The notes under the pieces: model-generated
What the model was told of the DNA's origin: nothing
The model's input: the letters and a program-made list of their open reading frames with translations, nothing else
The model's database searches: none
Program-made: the position numbers and the translations under genes
Assembly: GCF_006171285.1 (NCBI RefSeq)
Contig: NZ_CP040889.1
Span: 372,001 to 436,000, forward strand
Direction of reading: 5' to 3'
DNA length: 64,000 nucleotides
From: Leclercia adecarboxylata
GTDB lineage: Bacteria > Pseudomonadota > Gammaproteobacteria > Enterobacterales > Enterobacteriaceae
Shown here: piece by piece, positions 48,855 through 58,154 of the stretch
Layout: every line of letters starts with the position of its first letter
Numbering within the stretch: position 1 is the stretch's first letter

Positions 48855-48880
48855 AAAAGGAGACGATAAGTCTCCTTTTT
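48855..48880 (+). terminator. Terminator/attenuator hairpin between ecpA and ecpB
   Basis: Perfect 10-bp stem AAAAGGAGAC/GTCTCCTTTT with loop GATAA and a T5-T6 run, 35 bp after the ecpA stop and 17 bp before the ecpB start. As a partial terminator it would give more ecpA than ecpBCDE transcript. Confidence 0.85.
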
Positions 48881-48896
48881 AAAGTAAGGATACCCC

Positions 48897-49574
48897 GTGA
48901 AAAGAATTCATCTTTTTGCTCTTGTATTACCCTTCATCAGTACATTTTCAGCACAGGCAATTAACGTTGGTGATGTGACATCCATGATGACACCCGAGCG
49001 TAATAATCTGGCCAAAGAAATCCTGAACAACACTGATACAGCACGCTTCGTTAGTGTAAACGTTGAAAGAATCTCGTCCCCAATGGCAGGTGGAACCATT
49101 ATGCCTATGGAAAGTAAGTCTGAAATACTTTCTACGCCAGCGAGTCTGATTTTACCCGGACATGCCAAAGAGAATTTCAGATTTATATATAACGGCCCCG
49201 CAGATGACAAAGAGCGCTATTATCGCTTGTCATGGACGGACGAACCTGTCTCGGAATATGGTGCCAGCGAGCATAAAAAAACAGGGCAAGCCACAACATC
49301 CGCTATTATTGGTACAATTCTGGTGGTGGCCCCACGCAAAGAAAAATTCAAATTTAAACGTAACGGCGATCGCATCACCAACACCGGTAATTCTTCATTC
49401 CGGGTAATCTCTTATGGACCGTGCAAAGATAAATCGAAAGACACAGGACAGGGATGTCGCGAAAGATATTACCTGATGCCTGGGGTTAGCGCAAAAATCA
49501 CCCACACTGACCTGACAAATAAAAAAACACGTATTGGCATCTGGCATGGCGAGCAGTTAATTAATGCAGAATAG
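48897..49574 (+). CDS. ecpB: ECP pilus periplasmic chaperone EcpB
   Basis: Periplasmic chaperone of the ECP system, 225 residues (E. coli 222), signal peptide ending FSAQA. It resembles EcpE in layout: NNLAKEILNNTDTARFVSVNVERI, FIYNGPADDKERYYRLSWTDEP and NTGNSSFRVISYGPCKDKSKD. Start codon GTG. Likely binds pilin subunits before export by the EcpC usher. Confidence 0.9.
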   Translation: MKRIHLFALVLPFISTFSAQAINVGDVTSMMTPERNNLAKEILNNTDTARFVSVNVERISSPMAGGTIMPMESKSEILSTPASLILPGHAKENFRFIYNGPADDKERYYRLSWTDEPVSEYGASEHKKTGQATTSAIIGTILVVAPRKEKFKFKRNGDRITNTGNSSFRVISYGPCKDKSKDTGQGCRERYYLMPGVSAKITHTDLTNKKTRIGIWHGEQLINAE

Positions 49575-49576
49575 AG

Positions 49577-52114
49577 ATGATTATGGATAAGTCGGAATAT
49601 TTCAAAGGACCTGTTTTTTTAGGGTTAACTTTAGCCGCCGTCTATGCTTTTCCTGCGGGTTCAACTGCACCTATCCGGGTCAATAAATATGTGATACCCG
49701 CAGCCTTCGCCAGTGCACTACAGCAGGGAATGATGATCCCAGTTTTTATTCGCTACGCGGGTGAAACGACTGTCGTAAACAGTAAACAGAAAATCGCAGA
49801 CGCCCTGCTTTCAGTGAAAGATAATGATTTTGTCATTGATCAGGTTACGCTCAGCGATCTTCCTGACAGAACGGAACTGGCGTCTGAGCTTAAGACGATC
49901 ATCAGCGAATTACAGGATGCGCGGTTCAACGAAGGTAATACGCTTCATCTGACTGATGACGCAACTCTTACGCTGGACACCCGTTCTTTTTATATGGAAC
50001 TGACGGTCAGTAAAGAGGCTATGGATGCTGCAATTATTCCGCGTACCAATTTGTTGGGTCCGTCATCATCAAGCCTGCTTTCGAATATTCTTAACTACAC
50101 AATTGGCAGTTATCTCAGCCAGTATGATAGCAATGACAATGCCAGCAGTTATATCACGCTGGATAACTCTACGTCTTTACGTGAACACCATGTAAATCTT
50201 AATGGTTCTGTTAACGGCGTTGGTACAGGGAAAAACAGCGCCGAATTATATCGTGCTATGTATGAGCGTGATTTCGAAGGCATACGTGTTGCTGGCGGAA
50301 TGGTTGATACATGGAATCTACAGTCTATTGCCAGCATGAGTGCCCTCAACTCCAGTCGTATCTATGGAGTAAGTATAGGAAATAAAAGTAGCACCCGAAT
50401 TGAAGATAACACCCTGACGTTAATCCCTATTACCGTTTTCTTGCCTGCTGCAGGCGAGGTTCACGTTATCCGTGAAGGAAAACTACTCAGCATCCAGCAG
50501 TTCTCAATGGGAAGTTATGAAGTTGACACTTCTAAACTGCCTTTTGGTATCTATAACGTAGATATTATTGTAATCGTCAACGGAAAAGAGATCAGTTCCC
50601 GGACCTCACAAATTAATAAAACTTTTGCCCGAGAATCCAGCGTTACGGGAAACCTCGACTGGCAGATGTTCTCCGGGATGCTTGAGTACAAAAAAATGGA
50701 TTACCGTAACCACCAAAACATCAGCCACGGTAAAAAAAACACCTGGATAGTCAGTGCCGCGCTTGGCACTACACTCCCTGTGCTGTCTGGTATTAACGTA
50801 AAATCGACAGTGTATGGTTTTGACAATAATGGGGTGAATGAAAATGAGTTCAATATTAATTTCAATAATAGCCTCAGCTTAAATCAGCAAACACTGCTTG
50901 CCACCGACAGCAGTTGGCAAAGCATTACATCCTTAAATTTGTCTCTTCCAGGGGGATACGGAAATCTTTGGGCCTCTCGCCAGTTCAGCCATGTAGGTGA
51001 CAATTTACCTATATATAAAGGGGATTACTTCACCGTGGGTGCCAGCGCCAATCTTAACAATTTTGTTCCGTGGCTGGGCAGTATCAGCGTTAGTCGTTCC
51101 TATGATAAATACAATAATAACAAATACATCAACGTCGATTACAGCCAGACGCTTTTCTCTAACCGCCTGGCAACAATATCTATGCGTGCGGGCATCCAGC
51201 GCTACTATTATAAAGATAACGATAATGTCAGCGATAAATATATCAATCTCGATTTCAACTTGCCGCTGTCATCATGGCTAAGTACTGGGGTTTCCAGTGA
51301 GAATGGCAATATGATGGCGAATGCATCATTGCGCAAAAATTTTGATAACAGTGCTATTACTCAGGTCGGTACATCCTTGTCGAAGCGTATTCAGGACGGA
51401 GATAATAGCAACAGCTATCGTTCTGATGATTTTGCCATCAATAGCTATGTTTCTTACGAAACTAAATATAATGCTGGAACGATTTCTGCAACCCATTCAT
51501 CAGATAACAATACCAACTACACCCTCAATTCTCAGGGTAGCATTGCGTGGACGAAAGAGAGTTTAAACCTCGGTAAAGGAACAGAGCGCTCTGGTATTGT
51601 CATTAATACTAACTTCGCTGAAGAAGGGCGTATGACGGCACAAATCAACGGCAAGAATTACCCACTCACGGGTAAAAGTAATTACATCAGTCTTCCTTCT
51701 TATGCTGAATATAAAGTTGAGTTGATGAATGATAAAAACTCTGTAGACAGCGTCGATATCGTGCGTGGTCGCCGCAGCAACGTCGTCCTCTATCCAGGCA
51801 ATGTCAGTGTGATTACCCCAGAAGTGAAGCAACTGGTTACCGTATTTGGTCGGATCAGAAAACCGGGTGGCGCCATATTTGCCAATACGAATATCCATAA
51901 TCATATCGGTAAAACACAAACTAATGAACAGGGAGAGTTCGCGATGGATGTTGACAAACGGTACCCGGTGATCACGCTGGTCGATAAGCGAGGAGGCGTT
52001 TGTGAGGCCGACCTCGATCTGCAGAAAGCCCGTGGCGCCGTGTGGTTGGGGGATATTCAGTGCCTTCCACAGACCCAGGCAGCATCGACATCAGGAGAGC
52101 AATCGAATGTCTAA
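49577..52114 (+). CDS. ecpC: ECP pilus outer-membrane usher EcpC
   Basis: Outer-membrane usher for ECP assembly, 845 residues (E. coli 841). Signal-like segment GPVFLGLTLAAVYAFPAGSTA. Motifs matching EcpC: TLDNSTSLREHHVNLNGSVNGVGTG, YRAMYERDFEGIRVAGGMVDTWNLQS, FLPAAGEVHVIREGKLLS and the C-terminal NNHIGKTQTNEQGEFAMDVDKRYP-like region. ATG at 49577; a second ATG at 49583 is also possible and has better spacing to AGAG. The coding sequence is AT-richer than the chromosomal backbone. Overlaps ecpD by 8 bp. Confidence 0.93.
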   Translation: MIMDKSEYFKGPVFLGLTLAAVYAFPAGSTAPIRVNKYVIPAAFASALQQGMMIPVFIRYAGETTVVNSKQKIADALLSVKDNDFVIDQVTLSDLPDRTELASELKTIISELQDARFNEGNTLHLTDDATLTLDTRSFYMELTVSKEAMDAAIIPRTNLLGPSSSSLLSNILNYTIGSYLSQYDSNDNASSYITLDNSTSLREHHVNLNGSVNGVGTGKNSAELYRAMYERDFEGIRVAGGMVDTWNLQSIASMSALNSSRIYGVSIGNKSSTRIEDNTLTLIPITVFLPAAGEVHVIREGKLLSIQQFSMGSYEVDTSKLPFGIYNVDIIVIVNGKEISSRTSQINKTFARESSVTGNLDWQMFSGMLEYKKMDYRNHQNISHGKKNTWIVSAALGTTLPVLSGINVKSTVYGFDNNGVNENEFNINFNNSLSLNQQTLLATDSSWQSITSLNLSLPGGYGNLWASRQFSHVGDNLPIYKGDYFTVGASANLNNFVPWLGSISVSRSYDKYNNNKYINVDYSQTLFSNRLATISMRAGIQRYYYKDNDNVSDKYINLDFNLPLSSWLSTGVSSENGNMMANASLRKNFDNSAITQVGTSLSKRIQDGDNSNSYRSDDFAINSYVSYETKYNAGTISATHSSDNNTNYTLNSQGSIAWTKESLNLGKGTERSGIVINTNFAEEGRMTAQINGKNYPLTGKSNYISLPSYAEYKVELMNDKNSVDSVDIVRGRRSNVVLYPGNVSVITPEVKQLVTVFGRIRKPGGAIFANTNIHNHIGKTQTNEQGEFAMDVDKRYPVITLVDKRGGVCEADLDLQKARGAVWLGDIQCLPQTQAASTSGEQSNV

Positions 52115-53723
52115 TCAGCGCAAAATCACCTTTCTGGTTGCGGCAACCCTGGCTGTTTTTTCGTGCGTGCGTAATGCCCAGGCCGTGCATATGTATGATA
52201 GCGGGACGGTGAACAATACATACTTATTCATAGAGAATAATGTTGATAATGAATACTTCATTACCCCGTCCGCAACTGACCCGCGTTTTACCGGAGCGAA
52301 CGTCTGGACAAAGTATAAAACTAATCAGGATAGTCTTGGCTATATGGGTTATGCAGGCTGGGCGAGAAATAATAGTTATATTGATATGTGGATTGAAGAT
52401 TCCCCTATCAATATGCCTTTTAACGGGATTCGCTGCAGGATAGCCAATGGACAAAAATGCCCTTCAACAGGCTATGTTGCGGCAGCAGCCTCAGATAATA
52501 ATGGCTTCTACCATACTCGCTCCGGCACCAGCACTTATGATGGCTCGTATGCCTTTGCATCCCTGAGCCCGACGGCATATGAATATTTTAAAAATCAGTC
52601 TGCGGGTAATAAGGACAATTTCATCCTTAATTTCTGCTTCAACGATAAAGATTATGATTATGGTGCGGGTGAGCGGTGTAATACGCTGAGCACGGGCTAC
52701 TGGTATAAGCTGAAGTTCAATGTTACAAAAATTGGCCACCTTAAGCTCCGTAGCACGGGTGCGCTTGCCGAAGTCTGGACCGCCAGTGACGGTACGCCCA
52801 GCGTGACCATAGGAACGGATACCTGCCAGACCGGCGTCGTGGCGGGTAAAAATGGCTTAATCTGTAAAATGGTGTCCTATTCCTTAGAGGAAACCACCAG
52901 GCTGAATGCGCTCAATTTTAAACTGATTGTCGATAAAACAAAATTAGGTTTCACTCCTGCTTATAATGAGATTAAGTACAGCGGTGACGCTGTAAAATGG
53001 ACAAACTATAATACATCGACAGACTACTACAATGTATTTAATACCAGCGGCGACTATGTTTACTTATTTTTCCAGGATACATTCTTTAAGAAACTGGTCA
53101 ATGCCGGGAAAAGTATTACTGCAAATGATGATATTTTCACCTTTAACTTTCAGAACGCTGCCGTACCTGAATCTGGCTATTATCAATTTACAACTTCAAC
53201 AACCTTAAATATCATCCCTAAAGAGTATGGTATTAGTATCATCTCCTCCGATCAGATGGCGAACCCTAAGCGAACCGGGAAGATAGGCAGCGAGCAACCG
53301 ATAGCGTTTGATTATCAAATTACTACCTCCGCCCCGCGCCAGGCAGACAGTATTACCGTGCAGGTGGTGGGTAACAGTGCGAAAGTAAATGGTAGACCCT
53401 ACTGCGTCTTTACCTCGGCAGATAACACTTTGAAGGTGCCAATACCTGCCTATATTTCTTTTACTACCACTGAAGGGGCGACTGTCACAAAGAGAAACAG
53501 TTGCTCAGAAGCGCCGGTGGATATTACGAAAGCCAGTTGGGTGCAAACCGCGTGGAACGCCAATATTGATGATTCGTTTTATTATAAAACGAACCTCAAA
53601 CTTCTGTTTCCTATGGACGACGGACGATCCCACTTTACCGTCTCCGGTCAGGAGTGGATGGGAACGGTCAGCGCCAGTGGGGAAATAAAAGCGACCGCAA
53701 CCTGGGTAGGGGTCGGTCGATGA
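52107..53723 (+). CDS. ecpD: ECP pilus tip adhesin/minor subunit EcpD
   Basis: Tip-located subunit of the ECP pilus, 538 residues (E. coli 547). Signal peptide ends VRNAQA; the mature start is VHMYDSGTVNNTYLFIENNVDNEYFITPSATDPRFTGANVW. The ATG at 52107 was chosen because it follows AGGAGAGC and yields the signal peptide; it overlaps the ecpC stop by 8 bp. The C-terminal part (SHFTVSGQEWMGTVSASGEIKATATWVG) looks like a pilin domain that would insert in the fibre. Confidence 0.91.
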   Translation: MSNQRKITFLVAATLAVFSCVRNAQAVHMYDSGTVNNTYLFIENNVDNEYFITPSATDPRFTGANVWTKYKTNQDSLGYMGYAGWARNNSYIDMWIEDSPINMPFNGIRCRIANGQKCPSTGYVAAAASDNNGFYHTRSGTSTYDGSYAFASLSPTAYEYFKNQSAGNKDNFILNFCFNDKDYDYGAGERCNTLSTGYWYKLKFNVTKIGHLKLRSTGALAEVWTASDGTPSVTIGTDTCQTGVVAGKNGLICKMVSYSLEETTRLNALNFKLIVDKTKLGFTPAYNEIKYSGDAVKWTNYNTSTDYYNVFNTSGDYVYLFFQDTFFKKLVNAGKSITANDDIFTFNFQNAAVPESGYYQFTTSTTLNIIPKEYGISIISSDQMANPKRTGKIGSEQPIAFDYQITTSAPRQADSITVQVVGNSAKVNGRPYCVFTSADNTLKVPIPAYISFTTTEGATVTKRNSCSEAPVDITKASWVQTAWNANIDDSFYYKTNLKLLFPMDDGRSHFTVSGQEWMGTVSASGEIKATATWVGVGR

Positions 53724-53755
53724 TTTTCACATTGATATTCTGGCAGGGTATATAA

Positions 53756-54439
53756 ATGACCAGACGTAGATTTATCCTTTCTGTCGCACTGGTCACATCG
53801 CTATTTATCAGCCCGGTACATGCCGTCTGGTTTAGTTCATTAGTCTATGATATCCCGGCAGATAAGGATTTTGTTTCACGACCACTGTTTAACGATACTG
53901 ACAGAATGAATCTGTACAATGTATCTGCCTTTAAAATTGACAGACCGGCTAATGGTAATGAAAAAATCATTAGCGGAAACGATCTGGAGATCCTCTGGGC
54001 ACCGCTTAAATTTTCCCTTTCGCCACAGCAAACGGACTATTTTAAGCTCTACTATCGTGGGCCAAAAGATGACGTTGAACGATATTATCGGGTTGTTTTT
54101 AAAGAAATTCCCGTCCGTATTTTCCCATTACAAACAACCGGTAGCCACCTGAATGTTTTACCGGTAACGGCGATGAGTACTTTCCTGATCGTCCGTCCGC
54201 GAAAGGTCAACCTGGCTTATCAGGTTGATGAGCACAATGGCGTTATTAAGAATACGGGTAACACCTATTTCAGGGTCATAATCCATAAAGGATGCAATGG
54301 CGATGATGAAAGTTCGAACCAATTTTATATGCTACCCGGAGAGCAGTATCGTGACGCGAGCGTGAAAGGTAAAAACAAAAAATTTATCGTGGCTGACAAT
54401 AAATATATGAAAGCCGGCACAGCCTGTTTCGATAAATAA
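53756..54439 (+). CDS. ecpE: ECP pilus periplasmic chaperone EcpE
   Basis: Second chaperone of the ECP operon, 227 residues (E. coli 236). Signal peptide ends SPVHA. Motifs match EcpB: YKLYYRGPKDDVERYYRVVFKEIPV-like region, FLIVRPRKVNLAYQVDEHNGVIKNTGNTYFRVIIHKGC. In E. coli EcpE is a chaperone needed for tip EcpD. Last gene of ecpABCDE, followed by a hairpin terminator. Confidence 0.9.
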   Translation: MTRRRFILSVALVTSLFISPVHAVWFSSLVYDIPADKDFVSRPLFNDTDRMNLYNVSAFKIDRPANGNEKIISGNDLEILWAPLKFSLSPQQTDYFKLYYRGPKDDVERYYRVVFKEIPVRIFPLQTTGSHLNVLPVTAMSTFLIVRPRKVNLAYQVDEHNGVIKNTGNTYFRVIIHKGCNGDDESSNQFYMLPGEQYRDASVKGKNKKFIVADNKYMKAGTACFDK

Positions 54440-54440
54440 A

Positions 54441-54468
54441 CAAAAGCCAGTCAGGTGACTGGCTTTTG
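54441..54468. terminator. Bidirectional terminator between ecpE and the DUF1996 gene
   Basis: Perfect 12-bp stem CAAAAGCCAGTC/GACTGGCTTTTG with loop AGGT, directly after the ecpE stop codon and before the convergent gene ends. Confidence 0.88.
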
Positions 54469-54489
54469 ACTTACGGCAAACGGAACCCG

Positions 54490-55893
54490 TTAAATTTCCG
54501 GCGTCTTTTTATAGCCCACCACCATCAGGACCAGGCTCTCTTTTGAGTTAGCGGGGTTGAACTGGTAGTGATTCCCCTGACGATCCCCGCCGATGTACCA
54601 GGAAATTTCTGTCTTGCCTGCGGCCAGCGCTTTTCGCACTGCTTTATCGACGTCCAGCATGCGGTATTCTCGGGCGTTATTGAGATAGAGGATCGCATCC
54701 GAGTTGTAACTGCAGGAAGGACGTTTCTTCCATGTGACGGTCGCAGGATCCCAGTCGTTGCTGGCCGGATAAAAGAAGATCTGATCCGCGCCGTTGGCTT
54801 CGACTTTTCCGCCGTAGATCCGCACCCGGTATTTGAACTGCGATGGATCCTGCCCTTCCGGCAGCGCCGGGATCTTAAATTTAACCAGACTCATGGTCTC
54901 GCTGTTGCGGGTGCGGCCGCCGTTTTTCCAGTTATCCTGAACCAGCAGGGTTTGCGGCGCAGGTGCCGGGGTAGTCGGCGTCTCGCTGCTCACCCAGACG
55001 TTGGCCAGCGCCTTCGAATAGCTGTACGCCACGTTGGTACCGCAATCCATGCTCTGATTCATGCACAACTCAGTCATAAATCGCGCGCTGACTTCGTGCC
55101 AGCCATTCAAAAAGTCAGCGTGGGCGGTGTAGAGGCTTCCCCAGCGTTCTTCCCGCGCATCACCATTCATGACGGGATCGAGGGAAAGCTGCGCCTTGGC
55201 CGTATCCAGAGAGGTGATGCCGTGAAGCACGTAAGCCACGTTCATGTTAACCGTCGGGATTTTCACCGGATAACCGGACGGGCACTGCCCTTTCACATCG
55301 TATGTGGCATTTGCCATGCCGTGGTGGGGTTTGAGGTGGATGCCGTCCCAGCAGTTGGGGAACTGGATGCCGATATTAAACTGCACCGCATCTTTAGCCT
55401 TTCTCAACCCGCACACTTCACCGATTTTATTGGTGTAACCTTTGCCGTTGCCGCATAAAAAGGTGATCCGCGAGTTAGGGGCACTGCCATGATGGTCCCC
55501 CGCCAGCAGCGCCAGACCTGCCGGGAACGGGTTGAGGGGATACTGATCGACGTTGCTGGCCTGATAGTAGGTTTTCTGATACGCGGGCTGCACCACCGTA
55601 CCGTCCGGCAGGCGCATCGACGGTGCCCAGTAAGCCGAGCCGTCCGCTTTGTTATCGCAGGTGGTTTCCGGCTGCTTACGCAAAGAGGCATAGTCAGAGA
55701 AAGCATCGGTATGGGTGTTACCGAAAAAATCGTGCAGCATCGCCTGGTTAGCGTGGCCATACATCATGATGGCGTCATCGCCAAGGGTGTGGTTATAGGC
55801 GCAGACAACCTGGGCCTGCGGGCCTGCATGAGCGTAAAGCGAAGGCAGCAGAAGGGCTGACGCCAGCGCGGTGTAAAGTGTGGTCCGTTTCAT
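54490..55893 (-). CDS. Secreted DUF1996 protein with C-terminal DNRLRE-like domain
   Basis: 467 residues with a signal peptide ending LYAHA. The DUF1996 part (about 25-260) includes GDDAIMMYGHANQAMLHDFFGNT and many cysteines. A second part, about 310-460 (VKFKIPALPEGQ, NDWDPATVTWKKRPSC), resembles the DNRLRE-type carbohydrate-binding or surface modules. Function is unknown; DUF1996 is common in fungi and actinobacteria, less so in enterobacteria. It follows an MFS gene on the same strand at 91 bp. Confidence 0.75.
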   Translation of the reverse strand: MKRTTLYTALASALLLPSLYAHAGPQAQVVCAYNHTLGDDAIMMYGHANQAMLHDFFGNTHTDAFSDYASLRKQPETTCDNKADGSAYWAPSMRLPDGTVVQPAYQKTYYQASNVDQYPLNPFPAGLALLAGDHHGSAPNSRITFLCGNGKGYTNKIGEVCGLRKAKDAVQFNIGIQFPNCWDGIHLKPHHGMANATYDVKGQCPSGYPVKIPTVNMNVAYVLHGITSLDTAKAQLSLDPVMNGDAREERWGSLYTAHADFLNGWHEVSARFMTELCMNQSMDCGTNVAYSYSKALANVWVSSETPTTPAPAPQTLLVQDNWKNGGRTRNSETMSLVKFKIPALPEGQDPSQFKYRVRIYGGKVEANGADQIFFYPASNDWDPATVTWKKRPSCSYNSDAILYLNNAREYRMLDVDKAVRKALAAGKTEISWYIGGDRQGNHYQFNPANSKESLVLMVVGYKKTPEI

Positions 55894-55984
55894 GGTGTTC
55901 TCCTGACTGAAAGGAGCACATTGGTAACAAAACCGCGCTAACTCTCCGAATTATTAACGGAATAATTTTCCCCTGACGGGCGCT

Positions 55985-57169
55985 TTACAGCTCCGCCGGT
56001 CGTTTCAGCAGGTAGACCAGCGTTATCAGGCAGATCATCGCCCCGGCATAGAAGGTGTATTCCGCGCCCCACGTTTCCCAGATGATGCCCGCCCCCAGGC
56101 TGGCAATCAGCAATGCCACGCCGCTCACCATGCTGAACAGGCCAAACGCGGTACCGCGCAGGTCGGCGGGGGCCGTTTTGGCGATCATCGCGGTCAGCAG
56201 TCCCTGGGTCATCCCCATATGGATCCCCCACAGCGCCACACCGACGATAATCCCCACCCAGTGGGTGCTCAGCGCCAGCACGATATCGGCGGCGATCAAC
56301 ACCACCAGCCCCCACATCAGCAGGCGGGTGTGACTCATGGCATCGGAGAGTTTGCCAAACGGATAGGCCGAAAACGCGTAAAGCAGGTTCATGGCGACCA
56401 TCACCAGCGGGATTAATGCCAGCGGAATATCGGCCTGCTGGGCGCGCAGCACCAGAAAGGCCTCGCTGAACCGGGCCAGAGTGAAAACTGCGCCAAGGCC
56501 AATCACCCACCAGCAGCTGGCGCCGAGGCGCTTCAGGTTCTCTTTTTTAATCGGGTTGGTACGTTTGTGAGCGACAGGGGTGGCGGGCTCATGCAGGCCG
56601 ACAAAGAGCAGCAAAACGGCTAAAACACCGGGAATCACGGCAATCCAGAAGATCGTGCGAAAATCGTCGTTCCACAGCAGCATCATGCCGACGGCGAGCA
56701 GCGGCCCCAGAAAGGCGCCGATGGTATCCATCGACTGGCGCAGTCCGTATGCCGCCCCGCGTAGTTCGGGCGGGGTGACGTCGGCGACCAGCGCGTCGCG
56801 GGGTGCGCCGCGGATCCCCTTCCCTACCCTGTCAATCAGGCGCGCGCCGAGGATCATCCCAGATGAGGAGGCGATGGCAAACAGCGGCTTGCTGGCGGCA
56901 CCCAGCCCGTAACCCAGCAGCGCCAGCCCTTTACGTTTTCCGAGATAGTCGCTGATAGCGCCGGAAAAGACCTTAATGATAAGCGCGGTAGCTTCCGCCA
57001 GCCCTTCGATCAGGCCAATGAAGATCACGCTGGCGCCCAGGGTGGTCACCATAAAGAGCGGCAGTAAGCTATGGATAATTTCCGATGAAATATCCATCAG
57101 CATGCTGACGCCGCCAACCACCCAGACCCCTTTTGGGATCCGGCTCAGCGTGGAAAACCGGGAGATCAT
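55985..57169 (-). CDS. MFS transporter of unknown substrate
   Basis: 394 residues and about twelve membrane segments. Features: GLIEGLAEATALIIKVFSGAISDYLGKRKGLALLGYGLGAASKPLFA in helices 2-4 and DRVGKGIRGAPRDALVADVTPPELRGAAYGLRQSMDTIG in the middle, a motif pattern seen in a family of uncharacterised multidrug-type MFS proteins. Substrate cannot be told from sequence. It is 2 bp after the upstream gene (57172-57432), so they form an operon that may continue into the DUF1996 gene. Confidence 0.8.
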   Translation of the reverse strand: MISRFSTLSRIPKGVWVVGGVSMLMDISSEIIHSLLPLFMVTTLGASVIFIGLIEGLAEATALIIKVFSGAISDYLGKRKGLALLGYGLGAASKPLFAIASSSGMILGARLIDRVGKGIRGAPRDALVADVTPPELRGAAYGLRQSMDTIGAFLGPLLAVGMMLLWNDDFRTIFWIAVIPGVLAVLLLFVGLHEPATPVAHKRTNPIKKENLKRLGASCWWVIGLGAVFTLARFSEAFLVLRAQQADIPLALIPLVMVAMNLLYAFSAYPFGKLSDAMSHTRLLMWGLVVLIAADIVLALSTHWVGIIVGVALWGIHMGMTQGLLTAMIAKTAPADLRGTAFGLFSMVSGVALLIASLGAGIIWETWGAEYTFYAGAMICLITLVYLLKRPAEL

Positions 57170-57171
57170 GC

Positions 57172-57432
57172 TCAGTGCTTATCGCTGCCGCCGAGGAAAA
57201 ATATCCCCAGCGGGATAGCCAGCAGGACGGTAAAGACCGTGCTGTAGACCAGCACCATCGCCGATTGCAGAACGTACATGCTGGTGGTCCACTCAGTCAG
57301 CGGAATGTTGTACTGCTCAACCACGCCAATGATGGTCACACGGCCCACCCCCATCACCGCGATCAGAAAAACCGTCAGCAGCGCCAGCAGAAATTTTTTC
57401 CCCGCCGGGGTGTTAAGTTTATTACGTACCAT
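57172..57432 (-). CDS. Small two-helix inner-membrane protein (DUF2534-like)
   Basis: 86 residues, starting MVRNKLNTPAGKKFLLALLTVFLIAVMGVGRVTIIGVVEQYN, with two hydrophobic segments at about 15-38 and 52-75. It resembles DUF2534-type proteins; I am not certain of that assignment. Same operon as the MFS gene, only 2 bp apart, so it may be an accessory subunit or simply co-regulated. Confidence 0.6.
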   Translation of the reverse strand: MVRNKLNTPAGKKFLLALLTVFLIAVMGVGRVTIIGVVEQYNIPLTEWTTSMYVLQSAMVLVYSTVFTVLLAIPLGIFFLGGSDKH

Positions 57433-57628
57433 GCGTGTTTTCCTTCACAGATAGATAACAAAGATGCTGCTCACCCTACCACGATCGCCCCTCCGGCACC
57501 AATCCAGAATTTAAAACCAGATTAAAGGCTTTTTGTTAGTGATATAAACCAGATAAAAATAAAATTAAGGCAAAAAACACCAGTCGTGATAGGGTGATGG
57601 CCACCGTTTGACATAAAAAGGAATGACT

Positions 57629-58120
57629 GTGAAAAACGCATCCAAAAGCATCGTCGGCCTGCTGGCCCTCACCTGCGCCAGTGCATACGCCACGTCTGCC
57701 GACCAGCCGCTCAGCAAAACGGCCCCGTATCCGCAGGCGAAGCAGGGTATGAAGCGCCAGGTTATTGACCTGCCAGAGCAGAAAGATGAAGCAAATTACA
57801 AGGTTGAACTGCTGATCGGCCAGACGCTGGAGGTGGACTGTAACGCACATCGCCTCGGCGGTCAGTTAACCAGCAAGACGCTGGAAGGCTGGGGATATGA
57901 CTATTACGTCTTCGATAAGGTCACCTCGCCGGTCTCCACCATGATGGCCTGCCCGGACGGCAAGAAGACCCGCAAATTTGTGACCGCCAGTCTGGGCGAG
58001 AATGGCCTGCTGCGCTACAACAGCAAGTTGCCGATTGTGGTCTATACGCCTGCGAACATTGAGGTGAAGTACCGCGTCTGGCGGGCTGACGAGAAAGTCG
58101 AAAACGCCGTCGCGCGTTAA
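57629..58120 (+). CDS. eco: Ecotin, periplasmic serine protease inhibitor
   Basis: Dimeric inhibitor of trypsin-fold proteases such as trypsin, chymotrypsin and neutrophil elastase, located in the periplasm. The 163 residues compare with 162 in E. coli. Signal peptide ends ASAYA; the reactive loop [11 protein letters not shown] carries the P1 Met, and [10 protein letters not shown] and YDYYVFDKV are conserved. The GTG at 57629 is preferred over ATG-57623, which lies only one base from the AAGGA site. Neighbour of mqo as in E. coli. Confidence 0.93.
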   Translation: MKNASKSIVGLLALTCASAYATSADQPLSKTAPYPQAKQGMKRQVIDLPEQKDEANYKVELLIGQTLEVDCNAHRLGGQLTSKTLEGWGYDYYVFDKVTSPVSTMMACPDGKKTRKFVTASLGENGLLRYNSKLPIVVYTPANIEVKYRVWRADEKVENAVAR

Positions 58121-58121
58121 T

Positions 58122-58151
58122 AAAAAAGCCGGGTGATAACCCGGCTTTTTT
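58122..58151. terminator. Bidirectional terminator between eco and mqo
   Basis: Stem AAAAAAGCCGGGT/ACCCGGCTTTTTT with loop GATA in the 34-bp gap between the two convergent stop codons. Confidence 0.95.
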
Positions 58152-58154
58152 GCA

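Noticed and set aside
46290..57600. Integrative element using the tRNA-Pro 3' end as attachment site
   Set aside because: No second copy of the tRNA 3' end and no integrase gene was found downstream in the block.
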